From: Roseiarcus fermentans
GTDB taxonomy: Bacteria > Pseudomonadota > Alphaproteobacteria > Rhizobiales > Beijerinckiaceae
Length of the DNA: 64,000 nt
Assembly (NCBI RefSeq): GCF_003315135.1
Contig: NZ_QNRK01000043.1
Location: 1-64,000, forward strand
Reading direction: 5' to 3'
The notes under the pieces are model-generated. The model was given only the letters and a program-made list of their open reading frames with translations. It did no database searches and was not told the DNA's origin. Within the stretch, counting starts at the first letter, position 1. Each line of letters begins with the position of its first letter. The position numbers were made by a program, and so were the translations under genes. Shown here piece after piece: positions 54,457-63,022 of the stretch.

Positions 54457-55013
54457 TGGCTTTGTGGCGGCTTGGCGGTTTCGCCGACGATGGTTTTGCG
54501 CGTCTGGCCGACGCGGACGCGCTTCCCTCCGACGGCGCGGTGATCGTGTCGCTCGGGCGCTGGCTGTCGGAGCGCGAGACGCTGACGGCGCGCCCGGCGC
54601 CGGTCGGGGTCGCGGTCGAGGCGGGCGCCGACGCGCAGGCGCATCTGGCCGACCTCGCCGGGCGGCCGCTGATCGCGCTCGCCTTCGCCAAATTCGCCGA
54701 CGGGCGGGCCTTTTCCTATGCCCGGCTGCTGCGCGACCGCCACGGCTTCAGGGGCGAACTGCGCGCCACCGGCGACGTGCTGATCGACGAGATCCCGCTG
54801 ATGCTGCGGTGCGGCTTCGACGCGTTCGAGGTCGAGAACGGCCCGACCCTGGCCGCGCTGGAGGCCGGCCGCCTGCCCGGGCCGGCGATCCACTACCAGC
54901 CGGCGAGCGGCGCCGTCGCCGAGACGTCGCCCGGCCCACGGCCGTGGCTGCGGGCGTCCGCGGCGGAAGACCGGCCGCTCTCCCGCCCGCGCGGCCCGTC
55001 CGCCGACTGCTGA
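54456..55013 (+). CDS. DUF934 protein of the sulfur assimilation operon
   Basis: The 185-residue protein (MALWRLGGFADDGFARLADA) matches DUF934, whose members follow cysH or cysI in many alpha- and betaproteobacteria. Motifs: AVIVSLGRWLSERETL, ALAFAKFADGRAFSYARLLR and RCGFDAFEVENG. The role is unknown, perhaps in sulfite reductase maturation. The start overlaps the cysH stop (TGATG). The last 30 residues (ETSPGPRPWLRASAAEDRPL) are Pro/Arg-rich, and their DNA is partly repeated just downstream (55058-55132). Confidence 0.88.
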   Translation: MALWRLGGFADDGFARLADADALPSDGAVIVSLGRWLSERETLTARPAPVGVAVEAGADAQAHLADLAGRPLIALAFAKFADGRAFSYARLLRDRHGFRGELRATGDVLIDEIPLMLRCGFDAFEVENGPTLAALEAGRLPGPAIHYQPASGAVAETSPGPRPWLRASAAEDRPLSRPRGPSADC

Positions 55014-55589
55014 CCCCACGCGCCGTCGCGCCGTCGCGACGAGTTTGCGGCGCCGCTTCACCGAGACGTCGCCCGGCCCGCGGCCGAAGACCTGCCGCTC
55101 TTGCCCCCGTCCGCCGACTGCCGACCCACGCCCCGTCGCGCCGCCACGACGGTCTCGCACGGGTCCGCGATCGGGGGCGCCGAAGGACCGGGCCCGGCCC
55201 GGCTCGGGGACTTCCCTGCGAAGGACGTCATTTACGACGAATGGGATTTTTGGTCCTTGATCCGGACTGTAAACCGTGACAACTGAATATTGAAGCTGTA
55301 CACTTGTCGGACCGCAGGGAGAGGAAGGCGGCGCCCGGGGCTTTTTCCATCGCCGGTTTCGCAGAAGGCGGGGCCCTCGCAGATGTCTTCCAGACTTTGG
55401 CGGTCGCTTGGGATGCGCAATTTGGCGCGGGTTCCCACGGTCCCCAGGAGGCCAGGCCTTCGATGGAGGCAAGAAAACGTCTCAGACGCATGGCGTTCGC
55501 CAACATAAGCGCCGTGGCGGCCCGTCTCGGTCAAACCGTCCAGAGGGATCACGAGGGCAAGAGACTAACGGTAGCAGGGATATGCAACG
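55014..55589. other. 576-bp intergenic region with a duplicated DUF934 tail
   Basis: The first 120 bases repeat the end of the DUF934 gene: CCGAGACGTCGCCCGGCCC at 55060-55078 matches 54919-54937, and GTCCGCCGACTGC matches near 55000. The rest is non-coding. An AT-richer patch (about 55226-55300) precedes the glycosyltransferase gene and could hold its promoter. The 97-codon frame at 55304-55597 has no ribosome site and is not called. Confidence 0.5.
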
Positions 55590-56798
55590 TTGATTAGTTT
55601 CGACAATCAATTTCCTCGACCCGCCGGCAAGGTTCCATCCGGCGAGGATCTCGACAGAGAACTTTACTGCATTTTGGGCATGCCCGTCGACAACGTAAGC
55701 TCGGCGGACGTCATTCGATGCATCCATCACTCGGCGCAAACCAAGACGCCGCTTTTTCTGTCGACGCCAAATCTCAACTTCTTCAATACCGGCTGGCGCG
55801 ATCCGGCTTTCCATAAGTCCCTGCTTTGCAGCGACTTATGTCCTCCTGACGGAATGCCGGTGGTGTGGCTGAGCCGGCTGCTCGGCGTTCCCATGAGACA
55901 GCGGATCGCCGGATCGGACATTCTCGCCCTTCTGCGGGAGCAGAGGACCTCCAGACCCCTGGAGTTGTTCTTCTTCGGCGGCGACGAAGGGGTGGCCGAG
56001 GCCGCCGCGAAAATCTTCAACGAGCCCGGGAACGGCGCACGTTGCATCGGATGGATTTACCCCGGGTTTCACCCGGTCGCCGATATGAGCAGCGACGAGA
56101 TTGTCGGCGCGATCAACGACAGCGGCGCGGATTTTCTCGTCGTCGCCCTCGGCGCCCGGAAGGGGCAGGCCTGGCTGATGCACAACGCCGGGAGACTGCG
56201 CATTCCGGTGCGGGCCCATTTCGGCGCGTCGCTGAACTTCGAAGCGGGAAGACTGAAGCGGGCGCCGAAGCGGCTCCAGCAATGGGGCATGGAATGGCTT
56301 TGGCGCATCAAGGAGGAGCCGTACCTCTGGAGGCGCTATCTCGACGACGGCCTGTCGTTTCTGCACGCGCTGTGGACGTATGTCGCGCCGCTCGTGGGCG
56401 AGCGCCGGCTGGCGGCGTCGCGACCCAAGCGAGATTTCGCGATCCACAGCTTCGTCGACGAATCCGGCGTGGTCACGGTCACGATGGCCGGTCCGGCCAC
56501 GATCGAGCATATCGATCGCATCATCGCCGAGTTCTCCACAGCCCTGAAGGCGGCCGAAAAGATAACGATCGACATGTCGGCGGTGACGACCGTCGATCCC
56601 CGCTTCCTCGGCCTGCTGATCATATTTCGGCGCAAGGTCGAGCGAGCCAGGCTCGGGCTCGCCTTCGTCGGAATTTCGGCCGACCTGAAATGGCAGTTCC
56701 AGCGTCACAAATCCGAGTTCCTCGTAGCTCCTCAAGCCGCCGAAGCCTTCGCGCCGGAGGCGAACGAGCGCAGGGCCCTCTCCGCCGCGGCCTCCTGA
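55590..56798 (+). CDS. WecG/TagA/CpsF glycosyltransferase with a C-terminal STAS-like domain
   Basis: The TTG at 55590 gives 402 residues. Residues about 25-245 match the TagA/WecG family: ILGMPVDNVSSADVI, TPNLNFFNTG, CSDLCPPDGMPVVWLSRLLG, FFFGGDEGVAEAAAKIF, DFLVVALGARKGQAWL and the end GRLKRAPKRLQQWGMEWLWR. Such enzymes add N-acetylmannosaminyl or similar sugars to lipid-linked intermediates. Residues about 280-385 look like a STAS or anti-anti-sigma domain: VVTVTMAGPATIEHIDRIIA, then EKITIDMSAVTTVDPRFLGL. The fusion is unusual. The conserved Asp in the PDGMPVVW segment is present. Confidence 0.82.
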   Translation: MISFDNQFPRPAGKVPSGEDLDRELYCILGMPVDNVSSADVIRCIHHSAQTKTPLFLSTPNLNFFNTGWRDPAFHKSLLCSDLCPPDGMPVVWLSRLLGVPMRQRIAGSDILALLREQRTSRPLELFFFGGDEGVAEAAAKIFNEPGNGARCIGWIYPGFHPVADMSSDEIVGAINDSGADFLVVALGARKGQAWLMHNAGRLRIPVRAHFGASLNFEAGRLKRAPKRLQQWGMEWLWRIKEEPYLWRRYLDDGLSFLHALWTYVAPLVGERRLAASRPKRDFAIHSFVDESGVVTVTMAGPATIEHIDRIIAEFSTALKAAEKITIDMSAVTTVDPRFLGLLIIFRRKVERARLGLAFVGISADLKWQFQRHKSEFLVAPQAAEAFAPEANERRALSAAAS

Positions 56799-57018
56799 AA
56801 GGCGCCCCCGGCGGCGGCGGTCGCGTGAACGATCGTCCCGGCCGCGCGCTCGCGCCCCGGGCCGGTCCATTTGCACGCAAGCTTGATAGGCTTCGTTTGC
56901 CTGAACACCATTCCGACGGCCCGCGCCGGCTCGACGAGCCCGCGCGACACTGACATTTTTCGTTGCGCCGCCGGCATCGTCGAGGCATGTCATCCTGGCT
57001 GATAGCGAGGAATGTCCC

Positions 57019-58086
57019 GTGGCAGACGTCGTCGTGGCCATCGTTGGCTTTCGCAACGCGGACGACATACGTGCCTGCTTGCGCTCGCTCGCGCTCCTGG
57101 TCGACACCCCCTCGTTCGACGTGTTTATCGCCGAGAACGGCGGCCCGGCGGCGATGGACGCCCTCGTGGCGATGCTCGACGCCGGCGATCCGGCCTGGAC
57201 GCCCACCGACGCGAAGCCGCCGGTCGCGCCCGATCACGGCGTCAGGACGCGCAGCTATCGCCTCGACGGGCGCGAACCGGGATCGGGCTACGTCCACGTC
57301 GCCGAATCCAGCGAAAACCTCGGCTACGCCGGCGGCGTCAACGTCTGGCTGCGGCCCCTGCTCGCGGCGGACGGATGGACCGCCGCCTGGATTCTCAATC
57401 CGGACACCGAGCCGCGTCCGGAGGCCCTCGCCGAACTCGCGGCCTATTCGGAGAGCCGCGGCAAGGGCATGGTTGGGAGTTTGATCGTGCGCGACGACGA
57501 CCCGACCGTCATCGCAATGCGGGGGTTGAGCTGGCGGAAATGGACCGGTCGAAGCGTCGCCGTCGGCCGCGGCGACTCCGCTTCCGTCGAGCCCGACCCG
57601 GCGGCGGTCGCAGCGAGCCTCACCGCGCCCTCGGGCGCGTCGATGTACGTGACGCGGTCTTTGATCGAGCGGATCGGCCTGATGTACGATCCCTATTTCC
57701 TCTATTCCGAGGATGTGGAATGGGGCGTGCGGGCGAAAAAGCTCGGCGAGCTCGGCCACGCCCACAAGTCCGTGGTCGTGCACAAACACGGCACGACCAT
57801 CGGCAGTTCCGGCGACAAGGCCGCGCGCTCGCCGCTGTCCGTCTACCTCGGCGCGCGCAACGCCATCCTGTTCGCACGCCGGAACTATCCCGCGTTCGTC
57901 CTGCCGGCGCTGGCGATGCAGATCCTCCAGGCGGGGCGATATCTGCCCGCTGGCTCCCCCGCCAACTTCCGCACCGCCGTCCAGGGGATCGTCGCGGGCG
58001 TGCTCGGCGAGACGGGGCGGCCGGACCCCCTGCCCGGCGCCCCAACGACCCGGCCGGACAACGCCGCGAAATCCGTGTCGGCGTGA
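57019..58086 (+). CDS. family 2 glycosyltransferase
   Basis: The GTG at 57019 (GAGG eight bases upstream) gives 355 residues. The GT-A fold starts VVVAIVGFRNADDIRACLRS, followed by SENLGYAGGVNVWLRPLL, the metal-binding-like ILNPDTEPRPEALAEL (about 134-150) and DPYFLYSEDVEWGVRAKKLG (about 223-242). These are typical of rhamnosyltransferase-like GT2 enzymes. A C-terminal region has helical and hydrophobic segments (LPALAMQILQAGRYLPAG). It lies 220 bases after the WecG-like gene and probably acts in the same glycan pathway. The donor and acceptor are not known. Confidence 0.82.
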   Translation: MADVVVAIVGFRNADDIRACLRSLALLVDTPSFDVFIAENGGPAAMDALVAMLDAGDPAWTPTDAKPPVAPDHGVRTRSYRLDGREPGSGYVHVAESSENLGYAGGVNVWLRPLLAADGWTAAWILNPDTEPRPEALAELAAYSESRGKGMVGSLIVRDDDPTVIAMRGLSWRKWTGRSVAVGRGDSASVEPDPAAVAASLTAPSGASMYVTRSLIERIGLMYDPYFLYSEDVEWGVRAKKLGELGHAHKSVVVHKHGTTIGSSGDKAARSPLSVYLGARNAILFARRNYPAFVLPALAMQILQAGRYLPAGSPANFRTAVQGIVAGVLGETGRPDPLPGAPTTRPDNAAKSVSA

Positions 58087-58108
58087 CGTCGCGAGGACCG
58101 CGAACGGC

Positions 58109-59224
58109 CTATCCCGCCCAGCCCCCGAGTTCGCGCCGGACGACCGCTTCGAGGGCCGCCATGCCGTCGGCGCTGTCGTTGAGGCAGGGAATCGCCGCGA
58201 ATCGCTCGCCGCCGGCCTCCTCGAAATAGCCCGCGTTCTCGACGCCGATCTCCTCCAGCGTCTCGAGGCAGTCGGCGGCGAAGCCGGGCGTGATGACGGC
58301 GATGCGCCGGACGCCGCTCGCAGCGAGCTCGCGCACCGTCTCGTCGGTGTAGGGGCGCAGCCACTCGCCGGGCCCAAAGCGCGACTGGAAGGTCATCCTC
58401 AGGCGCCCCTCCTCCCAGCCGAGTTCGGCGGCGAGGAGGCGGGTCGTCTTGGCGCAATGGCAGTAGTAGGGATCGCCCTTTTCGAAATAGGCCTGGGGAA
58501 TGCCGTGGAACGAGGCGAGCACGACCTCCGGCTCGAAGTCGAGCTTGGCCAGGCCGTCGCGGGTCGAGCGCGCCAGCGCCTCGATATAGGCCGGGTCGTC
58601 GTACCAGGGAGCCGCAATCCGGATGGTCGGCTGCCAGCGCATCGTCTTGAGCGCGTCGAACACCTTGTCGCCGACGGTGGCGGTCGTCGCCGCGCAATAT
58701 TGCGGATAGAGGGGGACGACGAGAATGCGGTCGCAGCCCTGGGCCTGGAGGGCGGCCAGGCGGTCGCCGATCCGCGGCAGGCCGTAGCGCATCGCCCAGT
58801 CGACGTCGATGTCCGGCGACAGGCTTTTCAGCGCCCCGGCGAGCTTGTCGCTCTGCGCGCGGGTGATGGTCTTGAGGGGCCCCTCGTCGCGCTCGGTGTT
58901 CCAGATCGAGGCGTAGTCCCGGCCCTTGGCGGTCGGCCGTCTCAGGAGGATGATCTGCAGGATCAGCAGCCAGAGCGCGCGGGGCGCCTCGATCACCCGC
59001 TGGTCGGACAGGAACTCCTTGAGATAGCGCCGCATCGACCAGTAGTCGGTGCCCTCCGGCGTGCCGAGGTTGACGATCAGGACGCCGATGCGGCCGCTCT
59101 TGAACGGCGGATGCTCGGTCAGGCGGCGCAGGACGTCCGCCGCCGCCGCCGCCGCGGAGGCCCGCGCGGCGGGCGTCGGACTCGGCCCGTACGCCTCGTC
59201 CCGAACCTCTTCCGACACGTTCAT
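58109..59224 (-). CDS. hemH: ferrochelatase
   Basis: HemH inserts iron into protoporphyrin IX, the last step of heme synthesis. The 371-residue chain starts MNVSEEVRDEAYGPSPTPAA; its 40-residue N-terminal extension is Ala-rich. The core begins GRIGVLIVNLGTPEGTDYWS. Catalytic region: LASFHGIPQAYFEKGDPYYC (His about 235) and the second ligand segment AVITPGFAADCLETLEEIGV (near 310). The ATG overlaps the msrB stop. Heme demand of the cbb3 oxidase fits this gene, but there is no linkage. Confidence 0.95.
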   Translation of the reverse strand: MNVSEEVRDEAYGPSPTPAARASAAAAAADVLRRLTEHPPFKSGRIGVLIVNLGTPEGTDYWSMRRYLKEFLSDQRVIEAPRALWLLILQIILLRRPTAKGRDYASIWNTERDEGPLKTITRAQSDKLAGALKSLSPDIDVDWAMRYGLPRIGDRLAALQAQGCDRILVVPLYPQYCAATTATVGDKVFDALKTMRWQPTIRIAAPWYDDPAYIEALARSTRDGLAKLDFEPEVVLASFHGIPQAYFEKGDPYYCHCAKTTRLLAAELGWEEGRLRMTFQSRFGPGEWLRPYTDETVRELAASGVRRIAVITPGFAADCLETLEEIGVENAGYFEEAGGERFAAIPCLNDSADGMAALEAVVRRELGGWAG

Positions 59225-59628
59225 TCGTCCGCCGGCGTGAAGGTGGTCGCCACGCCGTTGATGCAATAGCGCAGGCCGGTCGGCGGCGGACCGTCGGGAA
59301 ACACGTGGCCGAGGTGCGAGCCGCAGCGCGCGCAATGCACCTCCGTCCGGGTCATGCCCCAGGAATCGTCGACCGTGCGGCCGAGCGCGCCGGCGACGGG
59401 CGAGGTGAAGCTCGGCCAGCCGGTGCCGCTGTCGAATTTCTCCGTGGCTTCGAACAGGGGCTGGCCGCAGCCGGCGCAAGCGAACACGCCGGGGCGCTTC
59501 TCGTGCAAGAGCGCGCAGCTTCCCGGCCGCTCGGTCGCGTGGTCGCGCATGATCGCATACTGCTCGGGCGTCAGCAGCGCGCGCCACTCGGCTTCCGTGT
59601 GCGTGACGGGGAATTGGGCCTGGCTCAT
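59221..59628 (-). CDS. msrB: peptide methionine (R)-S-oxide reductase
   Basis: MsrB repairs methionine-R-sulfoxide. The ATG at 59628 has an AGGAG site seven bases upstream and gives 135 residues (MSQAQFPVTHTEAEWRALLT). Four Cys bind zinc (CAGCGQPL and HCARCGSHLGHVF). The catalytic Cys lies in the final GLRYCINGVATTF. A resolving Cys is near residue 53 (GSCALLHEK). Its stop and the hemH start overlap by four bases, so the two are translationally coupled. Confidence 0.95.
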   Translation of the reverse strand: MSQAQFPVTHTEAEWRALLTPEQYAIMRDHATERPGSCALLHEKRPGVFACAGCGQPLFEATEKFDSGTGWPSFTSPVAGALGRTVDDSWGMTRTEVHCARCGSHLGHVFPDGPPPTGLRYCINGVATTFTPADE

Positions 59629-59745
59629 CGGGAGTCTCCTTGCGCGCGACTCTAGCGCTTTTTGCTCTTTATTCGAACCACAAAGACCACCAAGGCCCAC
59701 GAAGACTTCGCGATCCTTCGTCGCCTTCGTGGCGATGATACGCCG

Positions 59746-61515
59746 TCACGCGTGCGCCGGATCAGCACCGGTCATGAACTGCGCTCGCGCGAGGCCGGCG
59801 AACACGCCGCCGCGCGCCACCAGTTCGTCGAACGACCCGGTCTCGATGATGCGGCCGCGCTCGAACACCAGAATCCGGTCGGCGTTGCGGATGGTGGCCA
59901 GGCGATGGGCGATGACGAAGGTGGTGCGGCCGCGCATCGCGGCGTCCACCGCCGCCTGCACCTGCCGCTCGGTCTGCGCGTCGAGGGCGCTGGTCGCTTC
60001 GTCCAGCACCATGATCGGCGGGTCCTTGAGCAGCGCGCGGGCGATCGACAGGCGCTGGCGCTCGCCCCCCGACAGGTTGCGCCCGCGCTCGCCGATCACG
60101 CTTTGCAGGCCGTTGGGGGCGCGCCGGACGAAATCGAGCGCCTGGGCCGCTTCCAGCGCATGGCTCATCTCGGCCGCCGTCGCGTCGGGCTTGCCGATGC
60201 GCAGGTTCTCCTCGATCGAGCGGGCGAAGATGAACGGCTCCTGGAACACCACGCCGATATTTTCCCTGAGCGACTCGAGCGTCATGGTGCGGATGTCGCG
60301 CCCGTCGATCGTCACCCGGCCTTCGGTCGGGTCGAACACCCGGTGCAGCAGGTTCAGCGTCGTCGACTTGCCCGATCCGGTCGAGCCGACGAGGGCGATC
60401 GTCTCGCCGGCGCGCGCCTCGAAGCTGACGTCGCTCAACGCCTCGCGCCCCTTGTCGTAGGCGAACGACACATCCTCGAAGCGCACCGCGCCGACGAGCC
60501 GGCCGACCGGCGTCGCGTCGGGGGCGTCGCTGACGTCCGGCCGCGTGTCCATCACCTCGAAGAACATTCTGATCCGCGGCGACTGGCTCAGCATGTAATT
60601 CATGAACCCGACCGTCTGCTCGAGCCGCCCGACCAGCATCTGCGCCAGCGCCATGAAGGCGACGATCTGGCCGACGGTGGTGAGGTTCCGCATCAACAGC
60701 CACACGCCGGTGACGAGGATCGACACCAGCGCGATCGTCGAGCCCGACCGGGTCGCCACCGACGCGAACGCCCACCAGGTGAGCACCGGCAGCTGCGCGT
60801 GCAGCATCCGGTCGATCATGCGATGCAGCGCGCCCGTCTCCTCGTCGGCGCGGGCGAAGCTCTGGATCGCCGGCATGTTGCCGAGCACGTCCGACACCCG
60901 CTCGGCGACGTCGTTCGAATAGACGTCGGCGGCGCTCTGCATCACCTCGGTCTTGCGCAGCACGAGGTTCATCACGAAGCCCAGCGCGACCACGAGCGCG
61001 AGCAGGATGCCGCCGAGCCGCCAGTTGACGATCAGCGTCGCCGGCAGGAGCACGACGAGGGCGACGAGGGCGGCGAAATGCTCGCGGAAGAACGACAGCC
61101 AGACGCCGAACATGCCCGAGGCGCCTTCGATCATGATCTTGAGCAGGCGGCCGGTGTGGGCGCTGGCGTGGAAACTCATCGGCAGGTGCAGCACGTGGTC
61201 GAAGAAGGCCGCCATCTCGACCACCCGCCGGCGGTGCGAGAGGCGATCGGAATAGAGCGCGACCGTGACGCCTGCGACGATGGTGAAGATGCCGAACGCC
61301 GCCCAGGCCGCGAGCCAGGGTCCGATCGCCTCCCACGTCAGCGCATGGCCCGGCTGGAGCGACCGCGTGAGCTGGTCGATGATTTTTCCGAACAGCATCG
61401 GCTCGGCGAACAGCGACACGGCGATGGCGACGTTGGCGAGAACCAGGGCGGCCGCGAGCCAGCGCTCCGGCCCGAGCCGCCCGAGGACGCGCGCGTAAAG
61501 TCTTGTGAAGTTCAT
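59746..61515 (-). CDS. ndvA: cyclic beta-1,2-glucan ABC exporter (NdvA/ChvA type)
   Basis: This inner-membrane half-transporter carries cyclic glucans to the periplasm in rhizobia. The ATG at 61515 ([20 protein letters not shown]) gives 589 residues; a GTG at 61521 is alternative. Six membrane helices span about 20-315. The ATPase has Walker [10 protein letters not shown] (about residue 378), Q-loop [20 protein letters not shown], signature [16 protein letters not shown] (about 482), Walker [17 protein letters not shown] and H-loop [13 protein letters not shown]. The length is near the family standard. The matching glucan synthase (ndvB) is not in the window. The symbol is by similarity. Confidence 0.9.
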   Translation of the reverse strand: MNFTRLYARVLGRLGPERWLAAALVLANVAIAVSLFAEPMLFGKIIDQLTRSLQPGHALTWEAIGPWLAAWAAFGIFTIVAGVTVALYSDRLSHRRRVVEMAAFFDHVLHLPMSFHASAHTGRLLKIMIEGASGMFGVWLSFFREHFAALVALVVLLPATLIVNWRLGGILLALVVALGFVMNLVLRKTEVMQSAADVYSNDVAERVSDVLGNMPAIQSFARADEETGALHRMIDRMLHAQLPVLTWWAFASVATRSGSTIALVSILVTGVWLLMRNLTTVGQIVAFMALAQMLVGRLEQTVGFMNYMLSQSPRIRMFFEVMDTRPDVSDAPDATPVGRLVGAVRFEDVSFAYDKGREALSDVSFEARAGETIALVGSTGSGKSTTLNLLHRVFDPTEGRVTIDGRDIRTMTLESLRENIGVVFQEPFIFARSIEENLRIGKPDATAAEMSHALEAAQALDFVRRAPNGLQSVIGERGRNLSGGERQRLSIARALLKDPPIMVLDEATSALDAQTERQVQAAVDAAMRGRTTFVIAHRLATIRNADRILVFERGRIIETGSFDELVARGGVFAGLARAQFMTGADPAHA

Positions 61516-61685
61516 GGACACGCCATCCCCGGCCCGGTCGCCCGCTCGTCCGGGCGTCTTCGGGCCGGCTCGCTTTTAGGCGAAACGGCGGCCGAAATCA
61601 CCCGGCGGGCGGCCGCCGACCGCGAGGGCGAGGCGCGCGCGGCGGCGCCGAGCGGCGGCGTCCGCGACGGCCGCCCGCAGTTCGT

Positions 61686-62351
61686 TCACGCCACCACCGC
61701 CAGCACGAACCCGTCCCAGCCCTTGGCGCCGACGGTCTGGACGGCGGTCGCTGAGAGCCGCGGCTCCGCCTTCAGCACCTCGAACATCCTCTGGACCCCG
61801 CGAATCTGGCGGTCCTGCGTCGCCGCGTCGAGAACCCGCCCGGCCCGGACCACGTTGTCGACCACGATCGTCGTCCCCGGGCGCGACAGGCGCAATGCCC
61901 AGGCGAGGTAGTCGGCGTTGTTCTCCTTGTCGGCGTCGATGAAGACGAAGTCGAACGGCGCGAGGCCCTCGGCCTCGAGCGTCGGCAGGCTGTCGAGCGC
62001 CGCGCCGACCCGCACCTCGACGGTGTCGGCGAGGCCGGCGCGCGCGACGTTCTTCCGCGCGATCTCCGCGTGGGTCGCGTCGGCCTCCAGGGTGACGAGG
62101 CGCCCGCCCGGGGCGAGGGCGCGGGCGATCCAGATCGTCGAATAGCCGCCGAGCGCGCCGATCTCGAGCGCGGTTCGGGCGCCGGCGATCCGCGCGAGCA
62201 GATGCAGCATCTTGCCGTGCGCCGCAGAAACCTCGATCGGCGGCAGTCCGGCGGCCGCGCTGGCTGCGAGCGCGGCGCTCAGCGCCTCGTCCTGCCCGCC
62301 GATCGCCTGCTCGAGGTAATCGTCGACGGCTTCCCACTTGTCTCGTGTCAC
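61686..62351 (-). CDS. SAM-dependent O-methyltransferase (family 3)
   Basis: The GTG at 62351 gives 221 residues (MTRDKWEAVDDYLEQAIGGQ). It is the catechol/caffeoyl-CoA O-methyltransferase type: LEIGALGGYSTIWIARALAP (SAM loop, about residues 63-82), LVTLEADATHAEIARKNV, FDFVFIDADKENNADYLAWA (metal-binding Asp, about 134-153) and TTIVVDNVVRAGRVLD. The substrate is unknown. It is upstream of the ndvA gene on the same strand but separated by about 170 bases. Confidence 0.86.
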   Translation of the reverse strand: MTRDKWEAVDDYLEQAIGGQDEALSAALAASAAAGLPPIEVSAAHGKMLHLLARIAGARTALEIGALGGYSTIWIARALAPGGRLVTLEADATHAEIARKNVARAGLADTVEVRVGAALDSLPTLEAEGLAPFDFVFIDADKENNADYLAWALRLSRPGTTIVVDNVVRAGRVLDAATQDRQIRGVQRMFEVLKAEPRLSATAVQTVGAKGWDGFVLAVVA

Positions 62352-62403
62352 GAGGCTCGGGCTCCTCTCCCATTTGGGCGACGGCGGGGCCGTCCTTGAA
62401 TAA

Positions 62404-62416
62404 GATAGCGGCTATC
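62404..62416 (+). promoter_or_regulatory. palindromic operator candidate upstream of the antitoxin remnant
   Basis: GATAGC-G-GCTATC is a perfect 13-base dyad, 46 bases before the ATG of the truncated antitoxin. XRE-type antitoxins often repress their own genes by binding such a site. The element may therefore have survived from the intact module. Confidence 0.4.
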
Positions 62417-62461
62417 ATAAAGAGAGCAGTCCTGGCGGAAAGCCGTCCCCAGGAGAATAAT

Positions 62462-62632
62462 ATGACCGGGACCAAGCGATACCGCAGCGACGCGCTTCGG
62501 TCGCTGCATGAGGTCGCCGAGGATCTCGACGCCGTGGGCGCGATCGACAAGGCGACCATGCGCGACTTCGACGTCAGTTGCCTGACGCCCGCCGAGCCGC
62601 TGGCGTCCCTACCCCGATGCGCGCCATCGTGA
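62462..62632 (+). pseudogene. truncated XRE/HigA-type antitoxin
   Basis: The ATG at 62462 follows an AGGAGAA site. The 56 residues include MTGTKRYRSDALRSLHEVAE, then DLDAVGAIDKATMRDFDVSC and LTP. This is the conserved N-terminus of HigA/NadS-like antitoxins, which normally continue with a helix-turn-helix (LREREGVSQ...). Here the frame ends just after LTPAEPLASL in PRCAPS. No HTH coding was found in other frames downstream, so a deletion removed it. No toxin gene is adjacent. Confidence 0.6.
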
Positions 62633-63022
62633 CGGCGCCCAAGGATTGCGGGTCGCTCCGCCGCCGGAGCCTCCTCGCGCGGCGTTCCCGTCGGCGCCGC
62701 GACACATCCGGGAATTGAAATCTATGCCGGCGGAACACGTCCGAATTGTTTTCTCGACCACATCGGAGCTTGTCGATCAAGACGGAGCTGACGTCGGCCT
62801 GGCCGCATCAGAGATATCAGAATATTTAACACATCCGGCTGCCGCTGCACGTCAGGCACTGATCCTCTGCTCTGTTTAGGTAAAATTATTTAATATCGAT
62901 TTGCTGTATTCATGAATAAGATTCGCTATGCTCATGAATAAACGGACTCCATAACCTGTTTAAGGGCGTGCTGGTTTCGCTCCATTCCCGATTGGCCACC
63001 CCTCGACGTGGAGACGCCAACC
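62633..63022. other. 390-bp intergenic region before the TIGR03118-type gene
   Basis: No gene is supported. The first 240 bases may be eroded antitoxin or toxin sequence. From about 62875 to 62960 the DNA is AT-rich and holds a promoter-like element with a dyad (62901-62941). Confidence 0.5.
62901..62941 (+). promoter_or_regulatory. promoter candidate with an overlapping dyad
   Basis: TTGCTG (62901-62906) and CGCTAT (62924-62929) are 17 bases apart. The spacer starts with a perfect palindrome, TATTCATGAATA (62907-62918), and a half copy, CTCATGAATAA, follows the -10 (62931-62941). The spacing of the TCATGAATA cores is 22 bases. A repressor could bind here. The likely target is the gene at 63023. 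Confidence 0.35.

Noticed and set aside
55304-55597. A 97-codon frame before the WecG-like gene
   Set aside because: There is no ribosome site and no recognisable motif, and it overlaps the start of the next gene. Likely leader DNA.
62646-62879. A 77-codon frame between the antitoxin remnant and the secreted protein
   Set aside because: It lacks a ribosome site, has Pro/Arg-rich residues, and ends in the AT-rich promoter region.
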